Below are positions 16,101-25,800 of a stretch of 58,956 nt of DNA, piece after piece. The position numbers were made by a program, and so were the translations under genes. The notes beneath the pieces are model-generated. The model had not been told where the DNA came from. It searched no databases and was given only the letters and a program-made list of their open reading frames with translations. Every line of letters starts with the position of its first letter. The stretch's first letter is position 1. Source of the stretch: CAYOXM01 sp964407925 (lineage in GTDB: Bacteria > Patescibacteriota > Patescibacteriia > SG8-24); NCBI GenBank assembly GCA_964407925.1, contig CAYOXM010000007.1, positions 1-58,956 of the forward strand. Reading direction: 5' to 3'.

Positions 16101-19100
16101 AGGCGAGCGCGGATGCGCTGCTTGTGGTCGAGGACTGGTTTGCGATGGTCAACGTGCCGCCCAACGCGCCAGCGCTCGTACGGTTCACGAACAAGTTTCC
16201 GTACGTGCTCAACGCCGGCGCCTCGATGTGAAACGTACCGAGCGCCGACGTCGTGTAGACGCCGATGTTGCCCGTCGCGTTGTTCTGGAGGTACATGCTG
16301 CCGGTCCCCTTGGCCGTGAACTTGATGTCGCCGTTGGCGTTCGAGCCGGTCTTGCGGATTTCGTCCCAACCGATGGCGATGCCCTGTGTCAGGTTGAGCG
16401 CCTGGAAATTGGCGATGTTCGTCGCGGCAGTATTGTCCGCGCTCACGACGTAGAGCCGCTCAGCGGGCGTCGCGCTCACGCCGACTCCGAGACTGCCCGT
16501 ATGGTAGGCGTTGCCGGTGCTGAGCACGCGCATTTTCTCGTTGTAAGCTGAGCCGTCGTAGATCTTGAACGACAGGTCGCTCGTGAGCGTCGAAGCGTTC
16601 GTGACGATGTCCTCGATGCCCGCATTCGGCGTCGCGTCCGTCGTCGCGTCGGGACCGAAGGCCAGGCGCGAATAGGCTCCGACCGCAACGGTCGCGGAAT
16701 TCGTAATCCAGATGTCACCGCCGAGGCCTGCGGATGTCGACCGGTTCACGTGCAGGTTGCCGGAAAACGGGTTCGTCGTGCCGATGCCGACGAGGCCCCC
16801 TGAAGAGATGCGCATGTTCTCCGCGTAGGTCGTGCCGTCCGTGGTGCTCACCTGGCCGAACGACAGCACGGAGGATGAATCGGTGAAGTTCCTGTAGACG
16901 CCGGACACGACGCCGACGCCGCTCTTGGTGTTACCAGATTGATAGACGTACAGTTTCTGGCCATTTGCTGGTATGGTGCTGCCGAGACTCAAAACCTTGT
17001 TGGTGTTGTCCCAGGTGAAGGCGGCGTCGCCGCCGAACGCGCCGGAGTTGTTGAACTGGACCTGGCCGTTCGAGCCGCCCGGAGAACCGCTGCTCGAACC
17101 GATGCAGTTGGTCCATGCACCGCCCTGATAGCAACGGAACAAGTTCGACGTCGTGTTGTAGTAGGTCATGCCGTTAGTACCCGAGGGATCCGAAGAGAGC
17201 GAGCCGACTTTCATGACGCCGGAGGAATCGACGGTGAAGAGGTCGCCGCTCCCGACGGTGAAGAGCGCTGTCGGCGAAGAGTCGGCGATGCCGACGCGGC
17301 CCGACGCGTCGATAATGAACCGCGACGTTGCCGCCCCGACCGCGCCGTTGCTGAGGATCTGGAACCGGTCGTCCGAAGCGGTGTTGTCCGTGTCGATATA
17401 AATATCGAAGAAATCCCAGGCGCCGGAGAAGGCGATGTCGCCGCGAGCGCCGTTCGGATACGTGAACTGCCACGTCGAACCGCCGACGCTGGAGTTCGTC
17501 ATGTCGAAGACGCTGCCCGCACCGGCGATTGCCGAAGACAGCCTGGAGGTCGGCGTGGCCGTGCCGACGCCGAGGCGGTTGTTCGTGTCGTCCCAGAAGA
17601 AGTTGGCGTTGTCCTGCGCGAGCGCGGAGGATGCGCCGACGAACAGCGCGGAACCGGTCGTACCCGAGGTGACCGTGCCGCCGATCGCCATCGCGCCGCT
17701 GCCCGTGCCGATGCAGTCGACCCATGCCGAATTCTGGAAGCAGCGGAACTTGTTGCTCGTCGTGTTGTAGTACGTCATGCCGTTCGCGCCGGTCGGATCA
17801 GCCGCCTTCGAACCGAGCGTGAGCGTGCCGCCGCCGTTCAGCGAGACGTCACCGGCGCTCGAGACTTGGAACAGGTCGCCGCTGCCGACGGTGAAAAGGG
17901 CGGTCGGCGACAAATCACCGACGCCGACGTTGCCCGTCGAAGTGATGAGCATGCGTTGGACGTTGTTCGTGAACAATGCGAGCGGCGCCGCCTCATAAAT
18001 GCCGATGGCGAACTTGGACATGTTCGCACCCTGACCGAGCAGGATACCGACACCGTTGTCGTTTACGCTGTCACTCAAGTAGAAGTCCGAGGCGTACGTC
18101 GAGCCGTGCGTAAAAAGCGAAAAGAAATTGTTCGGATACGTGCCGCTCGAGACGATGAGCTGCGTGCGGCCGGACTCGTTGATGTTCTCGAACTCTCCCT
18201 GAATCGCGCTGAAGCCGCTCACGTTCGACCGCGCATGCAGCAAGGCGGCCGGACTCGTCGTTCCGATACCGAACCGATTGTTCGTATCATCGAAGAAGAG
18301 ATTCGCGTTGTCCTGCGCAAGCGCCGACGACGCCCCGACGAAGAGCAGCGAACCTGTCGTGCCCGACGTCACCGTGCCGCCAATCGCCATCGCGCCGCTG
18401 CCCGTGCCGATGCAGTCGACCCACGCCGAGTTCTGGAAGCAGCGGAACTTGTTATCCGTCGTGTTGTAGTACGTCATTCCGTTCGCACCCGTCGGGTCCG
18501 TGGTCTTCGAACCGAGCGTCAGCGTGCCGCCGCCGTTGAACGACGCGTTGCCGGACGAATCGACTCGGAAGAGGTCGCCGCTGCCGACGCTGAGGAGCGC
18601 GGCGGGAGACGTGTCGCCGATACCGACATTGCCGTTCATCTGCACCGTAAAGAGCTTCGTCCCTGCCGTGCGGGCAACGTGGAACTTGTTCGCCGTATCA
18701 TCGCCCGTATCGACGAGCTCGGAAATCAGGAACATCTTCGTCAGGCCGCCGAAGCTGAAACGCTGCCGAACCTCCTGGCCGTTCGTCAGCGTCGGATTGT
18801 TCAAACGGAACATGTCGTTGTTCGTCGAGCTGACGTGCAACGGGTTCGAGGGCGCAGTGCCGATGCCGACGCTGTCAATCGAGGAATCGACGTAAAGCGT
18901 CGTGCCATCGACGGTGAGGTTCTTCGTGAGCGTCAGGTTACCGGACGAGTCGGTGACGGGGACGAAAGCAACCGTGCCGCCGACGGCGGACGTGTCGAGG
19001 TCGTCAAGGAAGTCGGCGTTCGCGGCGAAGCCGGCGGAGACGAGGCGCTTGCGCGGCGTCATCTCGGTGTCGCTCTCGACCGTGATGCCCATGTACAGCG

Positions 19101-19530
19101 TCGCATTGCTGAACAGGCTCGCCGGGACGGCGTTCGGCTGGGACGCGTCAGTGCAGTTCTCGGTAATCGAGGCGGCCGTGTCACCGATCAGCACGGTGCC
19201 GACGCCGTTCGTGAAAGCGACGCGACGGCCGACGGGCGTGACGGTCGTACCGCAATCCGTGTGCACGCGCGTCCCTCCGCTTGCGGCGTCGTAAAAGCTG
19301 ATTTTGATGTTCTTCGTCCCGTTGAGTGGGATGCCGTTCGTGTCGGTAAGGCGAAGCTGGTAATTCAGGACGCGGTTGGACGAGGGGCCGGATGCGCGCG
19401 TCGGACGGACGAAGTATGCAAGCGCGAAAACAAAGGCGACAATCCCGGAAAGCGCGAAAATCGCGGCTCCGTAGCGGAACCCATGCTTACCGAGGTGTTC
19501 AAAAATGCCAATTTTTTGCTTCGTTGACAT
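10189..19530 (-). CDS. Giant (3113-residue) phage-fibre-like surface protein with Peptidase_S74 domain
   Basis: A very long secreted or anchored protein. N-terminus: basic residues then a hydrophobic helix (residues about 19-42), then a module shared with the 2949-residue neighbour (SGPSSNRVLNYQLRLTD; MTPRKRLVSAGFAANAD). Residues about 200-1600 are beta-fibre repeats of the phage-tail type with the recurring words VGIGTTSP, GNVGIGDTSPAALLSVGSGD and NGMTYYNTT. Residues about 1600-2700 hold six units of about 196 residues (marker STGWSAVKF). Near the C-terminus is a Peptidase_S74 chaperone domain: SSLKYKEDV gives the Ser2876-Lys2881 dyad, then RPVDFKWK, SVGFIAEEV and TAYLVNAIKDHEARI. In phage endosialidases this domain trimerises the fibre and cleaves itself off. 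After it come about 150 residues including a beta-rich module and a Pro-rich tail. It has its own promoter and terminator. Function in adhesion to a host or neighbour cell is inferred. Confidence 0.85.
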   Translation of the reverse strand: MSTKQKIGIFEHLGKHGFRYGAAIFALSGIVAFVFALAYFVRPTRASGPSSNRVLNYQLRLTDTNGIPLNGTKNIKISFYDAASGGTRVHTDCGTTVTPVGRRVAFTNGVGTVLIGDTAASITENCTDASQPNAVPASLFSNATLYMGITVESDTEMTPRKRLVSAGFAANADFLDDLDTSAVGGTVAFVPVTDSSGNLTLTKNLTVDGTTLYVDSSIDSVGIGTAPSNPLHVSSTNNDMFRLNNPTLTNGQEVRQRFSFGGLTKMFLISELVDTGDDTANKFHVARTAGTKLFTVQMNGNVGIGDTSPAALLSVGSGDLFRVDSSGNASFNGGGTLTLGSKTTDPTGANGMTYYNTTDNKFRCFQNSAWVDCIGTGSGAMAIGGTVTSGTTGSLLFVGASSALAQDNANLFFDDTNNRFGIGTTSPAALLHARSNVSGFSAIQGEFENINESGRTQLIVSSGTYPNNFFSLFTHGSTYASDFYLSDSVNDNGVGILLGQGANMSKFAIGIYEAAPLALFTNNVQRMLITSTGNVGVGDLSPTALFTVGSGDLFQVSSAGDVSLNGGGTLTLGSKAADPTGANGMTYYNTTSNKFRCFQNSAWVDCIGTGSGAMAIGGTVTSGTTGSALFVGASSALAQDNANFFWDDTNNRLGVGTATPTSRLSSAIAGAGSVFDMTNSSVGGSTWQFTYPNGARGDIAFSGAWDFFDIYIDTDNTASDDRFQILSNGAVGAATSRFIIDASGRVGIADSSPTALFTVGSGDLFTVDSSGVMKVGSLSSDPSGTNGMTYYNTTSNLFRCYQGGAWTNCIGSSSGSPGGSNGQVQFNNSGAFGGDAAFTWDNTNKVLSLGSTIPANGQKLYVYQSGNTKSGVGVVSGVYRNFTDSSSVLSFGQVSTTDGTTYAENMRISSGGLVGIGTTNPFSGNLHVNRSTSAGLGGDIWITNSATVAVGAYSRLAFGPDATTDATPNAGIEDIVTNASTLTSDLSFKIYDGSAYNEKMRVLSTGNAYHTGSLGVGVSATPAERLYVVSADNTAATNIANFQALNLTQGIAIGWDEIRKTGSNANGDIKFTAKGTGSMYLQNNATGNIGVYTTSALGTFHIEAPALSTYGNLFVNRTSAGALGGTLTIANQSSTTSSASALAFNVDNSTAFDGSGNNVSNAEIRAINMNGANGATDLIFTSWSGSAETERMRLLSGGNITMNTTAGNHGIGTTTPNYKLDVATASSGTQMRFGSSTADSGGFLVSTNAQQALLSGGASWSGSAWIAKDTAAAMLGSGQVAGTGQLDFYTNSGLTIGGSFTPTPRMKIDSTGNTTVLSTTNTGTASPANGILKFDNQFDNSGNSTTNKIQLYDDGVGFKAGFGISINATNYFSGGDFRFWTDHASEASPGTNVFTIADSTGNVGIGDTSPAALLSVANGDIFQINSSGNVSTSGTITTTSTITSNATTGNTVVIDTSTFVTDATNNRVGIGTTSPQQSLHVQSGATETQLRVDNTSTTLDAALLLTDNNNAAGEGTKITYDSSVGDSYFNNLYTLSTNAFHFQSGAFTPGGTDLVTITTAGNVGVGEPTPASLFTVGLGDDFQVNSTGAITAITGYAQTTGTFSFTAPATATSPFTVSSSVNTGSSTGWSAIRFAPTNAQGTLANASIGLDVALLQNTAVAGNAETVARFSLQNFTGTSTDGTVDAIVTVANDDNGSVSGQTIIATDGIRITPTTASNITNGINFNGTFATNYITSTNFTVANSGNTSILNNATLSVTGNTTIGDASGDSITFNAATSSFPNAHTFSSALATGDVLTFSDTALTTGSLASFTTTNNSGSSTGWSAVKFRPTNAQGTLANASIGLDVAMFQNTAVAGNTETVARISLQSNTGTSTDGTVDTLLTVANDDNNSVSGQTIVVTDGIRITPTTASNITNGLTFNGTFGTNLISTSTGNFTVTQSGNTTIGNGAQLSVTGTTVLGDASGDTVTMNAGTSTFPNVHTFSSTIASGDVLTFTDASLTTGTLANFTSTNNSGSSTGWSAVKFRPTNAQATLAATVIGLDVLMTNSTAVAGNTESVARFSIASNTGTPTDDIISAIVEVRNEDNNSVSGNVITATDGVKVIGNAGGNTNVTNGINFSGTFGTNYITSTNFTVANSGNTSILNNATLSVTGNATLGDASGDSLTYNAATSNYPNAHTFTSSIATGNVLTFTDTSLTTGSLASFTTTNNSASSTGWSAVKFRPTNAQGTLAATVIGLDVLMANSTAVAGNTESVARFSIEQNNGTVTDADINAIVEVRNEDNNGVSGQVITAADGVKIIGNANGSTNVTNGINFSGTFGTNYITSTNFTVANSGNTSILNNATLSVTGNATLGDASGDSMTYNAATSNYPNAHTFTSSIATGNVLTFTDTSLTTGSLASFTTTNNSASSTGWSAVKFRPTNAQGTLAATVIGLDVLMANSTAVAGNTESVARFSIEQNNGTVTDADINAIVEVRNEDNNGVSGQVITAADGVKIIGNANGSTNVTNGINFSGTFGTNYITSTNFTVANSGNTSILNNATLSATGNVTVGDASGDSITFNAATSSFPNAHTFSSSIATGDVLTFSDTALTTGSLVNFVTTHNSGSSTGWTAVKFSPTNSQGTLANTDSTGFDLNWTQTPTVAGSTETLMRLQVAQNNSTPTDATVDAMLVLRNMDNSSVSGNVIQVTDALRIIGNANGSTNVTNGLNFSGTFGTNYITSTNFVVANSGAMTVDTDTFILDATNNRVGIGTTTPDTTFSVVSGGAPEPSGFTTMVNFGAPSGTTPMHVMQNAAETATPSLMIFSTSTATLGSIGAFGSNLMSVGGYTSKSLALLANNSEIMRVTTSGVGVNVLASATANSLCYNTSAISGFNTFATCSSSLKYKEDVHDLTFDMGKLLALRPVDFKWKDRDERSVGFIAEEVAQFIPEVITYKDGQIDGIEYKLLTAYLVNAIKDHEARIEALKGKLGVDGDGRVTVKELVAEKVRAKEFAVEADDETQTIGEGTILTGNSTVTVENPAIRANSRLFVTFYGNVEGSWWVSRKVDGAFDISLSAIAPTDLKFEYFIVDVLDNRTPPAPVAPPLPPPEAAPDDGGAGDVEVLPEPQTPQASEPEPLS
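11400..14690 (-). repeat. Six tandem ~588-bp units inside the giant gene
   Basis: The coding sequence contains six successive units marked by STGW[ST]A[VI][KR]F and by NGINFSGTFGTNYITSTNF-like segments, with a period of about 588 bases (196 residues). Outer units have diverged, inner ones are almost identical. The array limits are approximate. Confidence 0.85.
11918..13014 (-). repeat. Perfect 509-bp tandem copies (11918-12426 and 12506-13014)
   Basis: By direct reading, bases 11918-12426 equal bases 12506-13014 with no difference found, offset exactly 588. The next differences are at 12427/13015 and just before 11918/12506. The 79 bases between the copies differ slightly from the matching part of the next unit. 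Confidence 0.9.
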
Positions 19531-19595
19531 CTTTTTCTCTTTGTTTTTGACGAGTCGGCTTCTGTTAAAGAAACCTTTTTCACCCGCCTAAAAGT

Positions 19596-19624
19596 ATTTT
19601 AGCACAAAATTAGTCATTTTTCAA
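19596..19624 (-). promoter_or_regulatory. Promoter of the 3113-residue surface gene
   Basis: On the minus strand TTGAAA (19619-19624) and TAAAAT (19596-19601) are 17 bases apart, with TGC directly before the -10 (extended -10). Predicted leader is about 58 bases. Confidence 0.8.
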
Positions 19625-19784
19625 CCATAAATGTGGCTTAAATTAGCAAAAAATTGCTCAATTTTACCTTTTTTTCCTGTGGACTATTAGCGTGTTTCCA
19701 AAGGCATATATTTCGCTGCCAGACAAGGCATGATCAGCCATATTATCAACAAATTATCCACAGCTAATTAAGCTTAAAATTGCA

Positions 19785-19814
19785 TAAAAAAAGCCCGCGT
19801 CAGGTTGCGCGGGC
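19785..19814 (-). terminator. Terminator of the 2949-residue surface gene
   Basis: Arms GCCCGCG (19793-19799) and CGCGGGC (19808-19814) are followed on the minus strand by eight T. It lies 49 bases after the stop codon. Confidence 0.9.
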
Positions 19815-19862
19815 CATTTCGTTCATTGTCCCCTTTGCCAAATCGATTTCCTTCCTCGCGTG

Positions 19863-22800
19863 TCAAGGCGTAGTGGGCGGCGGTTCCGACGGTTGGTCAC
19901 CGGTGGGAGCGGGCGCTTCAGGTTCGCTCGGGGCGGGCTCATTTGCACCGGCGGTCGGAGTGCCTCCCTGCGCGTCTTCCTGCGTCACCGGCACGGGAAC
20001 CTCCTCCGGAGCCGGCTCAGGTGTCTGCGACGGCGGGGGCGGCGTCGTCTCGTCGACCACGTCGACGATCCAATACGTGAAAGCGACGTCCTCGCTGACT
20101 GGCTGGGCGGTCTTCAGGATGAACGAGCCGTTATGCGTCTCGTCGATCCACCACGCGCTCCCCGGATTCTTTTTGAAGGTGACGAAGATTTCCGAATTCT
20201 CTTTCACTGCGAGATTCGATACGACCGCCGCCGATGATCCGGAGAGGATCGTCCCCTTGCTGATGGTCTTCAACGCGTCCGTCTGGCGGACCGCGACGCT
20301 GTCCACGACGAGGTTCGCGACGCGCATCGCGCCGTCGTCGCCGAGCTCCACGGCACCCTTCAGCGCCTGTATCCTCGCCTCGTGATCCTTGATTGCACCG
20401 ACGAGGTACGCGGTCAGAAGTTTATACTCGATGCCTTCGATCTGGCCGTCCTTGTAAGTGATGACCTCGGGAATGAGATTTGCGACCTCCTCCGCGATGA
20501 AACCCACGGACCGCTCGTCGCGGTTCTTCCACTTGAAGTCCACGGGACGGAGCTGCAGAAGCTTGCCCATGTCGAAGGCGAGGTCGTGCACGTCCTCCTT
20601 GTAGCGGAGGGAGGAGGAGCAGGTCGAGAGCGTATTGAAGCCGCTGATGGTCGTCGTGTCGTAGCACACCGACGACGCCGTCGCGGACGCGAGTGTCTGG
20701 ACGGAGAGGTGGCCGGCGCTGTCCATGATGACCCGGTTCGCATTGCCGTTCGTTCGGAACCGCAGTTCATCGCCTGTCGTATAGATGATCGCACCGTCCA
20801 CTGCTGTCGTATTCTGACCGAACACGAGACCGCTTTCGTTCGCGGAAGGGACGAGGAAATTCACGTAGGCGTTCGCGTCGTCTTCAATGACGACACGGGC
20901 TGCGGCGTCGGCAGTCACCGTACCAGCCGAACCGCCGTAGACGTGCAGCAGGTCGTCCGCAGTGGTCGTCTGTCCGATGATGAATTCGCCTGCGCTCGTG
21001 AACCTGAACCTTTCATTGCCGCCCGGACGGAGCGCGAGATCGGCGACGCCCGAACCGCCGGCGTTATACATTTGGAATCCGATATCGTCTGCGGCGTTAT
21101 TGAACTGGAGGATCTTGCCCGTGCCGACGATGACATCGCCCGCGCCAGACGCGTTCGTACCGAGCCGGACTTGGCCGTCAGAATCAACCATGATGCGCGT
21201 CGTACCCGCGACCTGAAGGTTCAGCGTGCCATTGGTGCCGGTGCCGGTTTTCGTTCCGGTATTGACGGTGACGGACCCGCCATTGGCGTTGCCGCCGGTA
21301 CCGGCATTCGCCCCCGCAATCGTCACGGCGCCTCCGGCGCCGCCAGTCGTGGTACCGTTGCCTCCCACGCCAGCCGCAAGCGACAGCGCTCCCCCCGCCC
21401 CGCCGGTTCCGGACGTGGCGCCCGACGCGCCTCCGGCCGCACCGAGGAGCGTAAAGGTCCCACCCGCGCCACCGTTGCCAGTCGGGCTACCGGTACCGCC
21501 CGTGCCGAGCTGCAAAGTCATCGCTCCGGACGCGCCTCCGACGCCAGTCTGTGAACTGCTGCCTGCTGCGCCGCCGTTGCCGGTGTTAATGGTAAACGCG
21601 CCGCCCGCGCCGCCGGCTCCAGATCCTGCGGCAGTACCCGTATTTGCACCTCCCTGTCCGGTAGTGAACGAGAACGCGCTCCCCACGCCGCCAGCCGCAG
21701 TCGACGCGGAAGACGCCCCGCCGGTACCGCCGGTAATCGTAAACGCGCCGCCGTTTCCGCCGGTCGCGGGCGAACCTCCGCTGTTGGCGCCGCCGGCACC
21801 AAGCGTGACGAAGAATCCGCTGCCCGTGCCCGTCGTCGTGGCCGAGCTGCTGCCGCTGCCGCCCGCTTGGCCGCTGAAGGTGAAATTGCCACCATTACCC
21901 GCGGACGAACCTGCACCGCCCCCGCCATTCGCCGCGCCCGTGCCGGGCGTGAACGTGAAGCCTCCGCCCGCACCGCTCGACACGCTCGAACCGGCGCTAT
22001 TCGCGCCGTTGCCGGCCGTGAAGGTGATAGAGCCGCCGGCACCGCCCGCGCCCGACGTCGCTGCCGCAGTACCGTTCGTGGCCGAAATCGCGACGGCACC
22101 GCCCGTGGCTCCCGCGCCCGACGTCGCTGCGGTCGAGGCTCCTGCGTTCAACGTCAACGTGCCGCCTGCGAGTCCCGCACCGGTCGTCGTTCCCGCGGCA
22201 CCGGCCGTAAGGATGAGCCCGTCACCGGCGTTATTCGCGGTCTCGGTGAGAATCTTCAAGTTACGCGCGGTCTGGCTCGACTGGAACTGGATGTCGCCGT
22301 CAATGATCGCGCTCTGGGCGAACAGGCCGCGCTGCGTCGTCGTGAGCGCGGTGCCGACCGTGCGCGCGTACGTGCCCGGATAAGAGTTGGTGGAGGTCGT
22401 CGTCTGTTTTTCTAACTGCGCTCCCCACAGCACGACGTTCGTTTCGACGCCGGTTTCGATACGGAAGGTCGCCGTGCCGGTTGATCCGCTCGTGAACGCC
22501 TGCGTCACGTTGAAGCGCTTCCACGTCGTGCTCGGCACGTACGTGACGGCCGTGCCGGTCTCGTTGCCCGAACTTATGCGCAAACCGACGGGATGCGTAC
22601 CAGAAGTCACTTTCATCCATACCGTCGCGGTCCAGGTCGTCGACGCCGTCGCCGGCGCGCCGGACGCGGCCTGCGTGATGCCGTCCGTCGACCCTGCGCC
22701 ACCTGTCGATACCCGCTCCGCCGTCGCCGTACCGTCCGGTCCGGGATCGGCATTCGTCGTGACAGCGATGGTGCTTTCCTTCGTCCATGCGGCGTTATTG

Positions 22801-25800
22801 AACTGCTCGGAATAGGTGACGTAGTTCTCAAAGCGACCGAAACCGGCGAAGGCCGTCGTCAGGTGTCCGGCGTTGATGATGGCGCTGTTGCCGGCCGCGA
22901 CCGTGAGCATTTCCCCCGGGGTCGAAAGGCCGAGGCCGAGGTATCCTGCGCCGGTCATCACCATGTTCGGCGTCGACCCCTGGCCGTTGACGACCGAGGT
23001 CAGCAGGTTGTTGACCGTCGTACCGCTCGCGTGCGCGACGGCAATGGTGTTCAGGCGTGCCCTGGTCACGCCGGTGAACGTCGTCGCCGTCGTGCCGGTG
23101 TAGTACATCAACTCATTGTCGATGATGAGCGTGCCGGCCTGCGGGTAGTTCGTGGTGCTCGCGACGGTAATCGTCGTGTCGGTGTCGGTGATGGCGCCGT
23201 TCAGCGTCGTGAGCGTCGTGGGCGCGAGCCCGAAACGCGCGCCGCCGGCGACGTCAAGGATTTCCTTCGGCGAAGATGTCGAAAGACCGAGCATGCCCGT
23301 CGAGTTCAGCGTCAGATATTCGACGCCGGCATTGCGGAGATTGAGGATTTTGCCCGTCGAGCCGCCGCTCGCGGTGGAATCGATGAAAATGCCTTGGGCG
23401 GCCGTCCCAACACCCTGGCGGTCGAGCGAAAGCACGGCGGCGTTCGCGTCGCTCGTGCCGTCATAGACGTGCGACGCCTTGATCGTGCCGTGGGCGAGCT
23501 CGTGTCCCGTCACCTGGAACGCGGTGAAGTTCGGATTCGTGCTCACGAAACTGCCCGCGCCGATGGACGCGGTGGTGCCGCTGTAGCTCGCGCTGATGGT
23601 GTGATCGGTGGTCCCTGCCGCGCTCACCGAGATTCCGCCACCCGTGCCGCCGGTGCTGTTGATTGAAAGGGCGAGGCCGGTACCGTCGTTTGAAATCGCC
23701 ATCACGTTCTTGTCGAACGTGGCGTTATCCGCGCGGATGGCGAGGAGGTTGGCACCCGAGGCGGGCGTCGCCTGGTTGGAGTAAATGACCATGCCCGATC
23801 CGGTGTTGCCGGTGTTCTCGAGCAGCAATGCGCCGCCGACCGACGTCGAGGTCGAGGTGTTGCCGTTCGGGTCGATGAACAGCGTCGCCGCGGTTCCCGC
23901 GTTGACGAGCGAGACGCCGCGCGGATTGTTCGTCGTGTCGTTCTGCGTGACGGTCAGGCCGACCGCGTTGGCCGCGTCGGCGATTGTCGTCGAAATCGCG
24001 CCGATGGACGAAACTTGGAAATCGTCACCGTTGCCGACAGTGAAAAGCGCTGCGGGGGACGCGTCTCCGATGCCGACGTTGCCGGAGCTGAGCAGGCGCA
24101 TCGTCTCGACCTCGGCGCTTCCGGTCCAATTCGTGAATATCAGGTCGGTGGCGTCATTCGTGCCGTTATTGATGACCGCGCGGATTTCGGCGTTCGAATC
24201 CGCCGCGCCCGTTCCCGTATTGAACGCCGCGGTGCCGTCGAGCTCGAACGCGATCGCCGCCGCGGTACTCGTCGTGCTCCCCGTGTTCCTGATCGTCAGC
24301 TGGCCGCCGAGACCGCCGGCGTTGGTACGAGAGACGATGAGATGGCCGACGGATTCGGTCGCCGTCCCCGTGAAAGTGAACGGGGTCACGAGGCCGCCCG
24401 AAAGGGTGAGCATACCAGCGCTCGTGAGCCGCATCTTCTCGTTATACGCGCTGCCGTCGTAAATCTTAAAGACGAGGTCGCTCGTGAGCGTTCCCGCATT
24501 CGTGATGATGTTCTCTATGCCGGCATTGGCGACGGAGTCGGTCGTCGCGTCGGCCCCGAAGGCGAGGCGCGCGGCCGAACCCACGCCGACGGTTCCGGAA
24601 TTCGTGATCCACATGTCGCCGCCGAGGCCGCTGCCGTTCGAGGCGTTGACATGGAGCTGGCCGTTGAACGGATTGCTCGTACCGATGCCCATCTTGCCGC
24701 CGTCCACGACCGTCACCACGTTCGTCGCGCCGTCATACAGGTTGAAGATGTCCGCCGCGGCGTCCTGGCGGATCGAGAATTGCCCGTCGGTAGTGAGCGT
24801 TCCGTCGTGGACGGAAATGTCACCGTTCGCGTCGACGCGCATGTTTTCGTCGTACGTCGAACCGTCCGACGTGCTCACTTGGCCGAAGGAAAGCGACGAG
24901 GTGGAGTCAGTGAAAAGCCGCTGGACGAACGAGACGATGCCGATGCCGCTCTTGGTATTGCCCGATTCGTACATCAGTAATTTCTGACCGTTAGCGGGGA
25001 TAGTGCTGCCCATCGTCAGGTACATGTCGCCCGTCGTCGCAGCGTTCTTGAGACGGAGCTTCTCGTTGTAGCCGACGCCGTCGTAGACCTTGAAGACGAG
25101 TTCGCCTTTGAGCGGCGAAGTGCTCGTAAGATAGCCCTCGATGCCTGCGCCGGGGATGGAATCGGTGTCCGCGCTTGCCGCGAACGCGAGGCGCGAATAG
25201 GAGCCGACGGTGTTCGTGGCGTTGTTCGAGATCCAGATGTCGCCGCCGAGGCCGCCCGCGACATTCTTCTCGACCATGAGGTCGCCGAAAAACGGCGCCG
25301 CCGTGCCTATGCCGACGCGGTTGTTCGTCGCGTCGATGGAGAGCGTGTTCGCGTCGAAATTGATGCCGTTCACGCCGCCGGAAAGCGTCACTGCCGTGTC
25401 GTTCACGAACGTCCAGGCGGCAGCATTCGACGTCACGGTGTCGCCTGACGCGTCGCCGACCGTCGAATTGCCTTGAACTGCAAACGTGCCGCCGACGTCG
25501 AGGAGCGCGGAGGGCGTATTGTCGCCTATGCCGACGTTACCGCTCGCGTCGATGATGACGCCGGTCGTCGGGTCTGCGACGAGGCTGTTGGTGAGGGCCA
25601 GCCTGTCTCCCGCGATGTTGTAATTGATTCCGTGTTGCACGGTCCCGGCGACGGCAAAGGCGATCGCGGAGTTGGTGCCGCCGGAGCCGCTCGTCTTCAT
25701 GTTAACGTACAGGTTCGTCGCGTTGCCGCTGCTGTCGAACAGCGCGACCATGTTCGGGTCGCTCGGGTCTCCGCCCGGACTTCCGTTTCGCACGTGGAGC

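Larger units (their letters stand above)
19531..19862. other. AT-rich spacer between the two giant genes
   Basis: This 332-base stretch contains no gene I can support. It holds the terminator of the 2949-residue gene, a tandem pair of DnaA-box-like words (19743-19751 TTATCAACA and 19754-19762 TTATCCACA), several T/A runs, and the promoter of the 3113-residue gene. Confidence 0.7.

Noticed and set aside
16939..19527. Another long plus-strand open frame antisense to the giant gene
   Set aside because: Same reason: arginine/alanine-rich shadow with no domain; the minus-strand protein is clearly real.
21190..22215. CRISPR-like regular repeats
   Set aside because: The periodicity comes from glycine-rich codons in a coding frame; there are no conserved palindromic repeats with unique spacers and no cas genes in the window.
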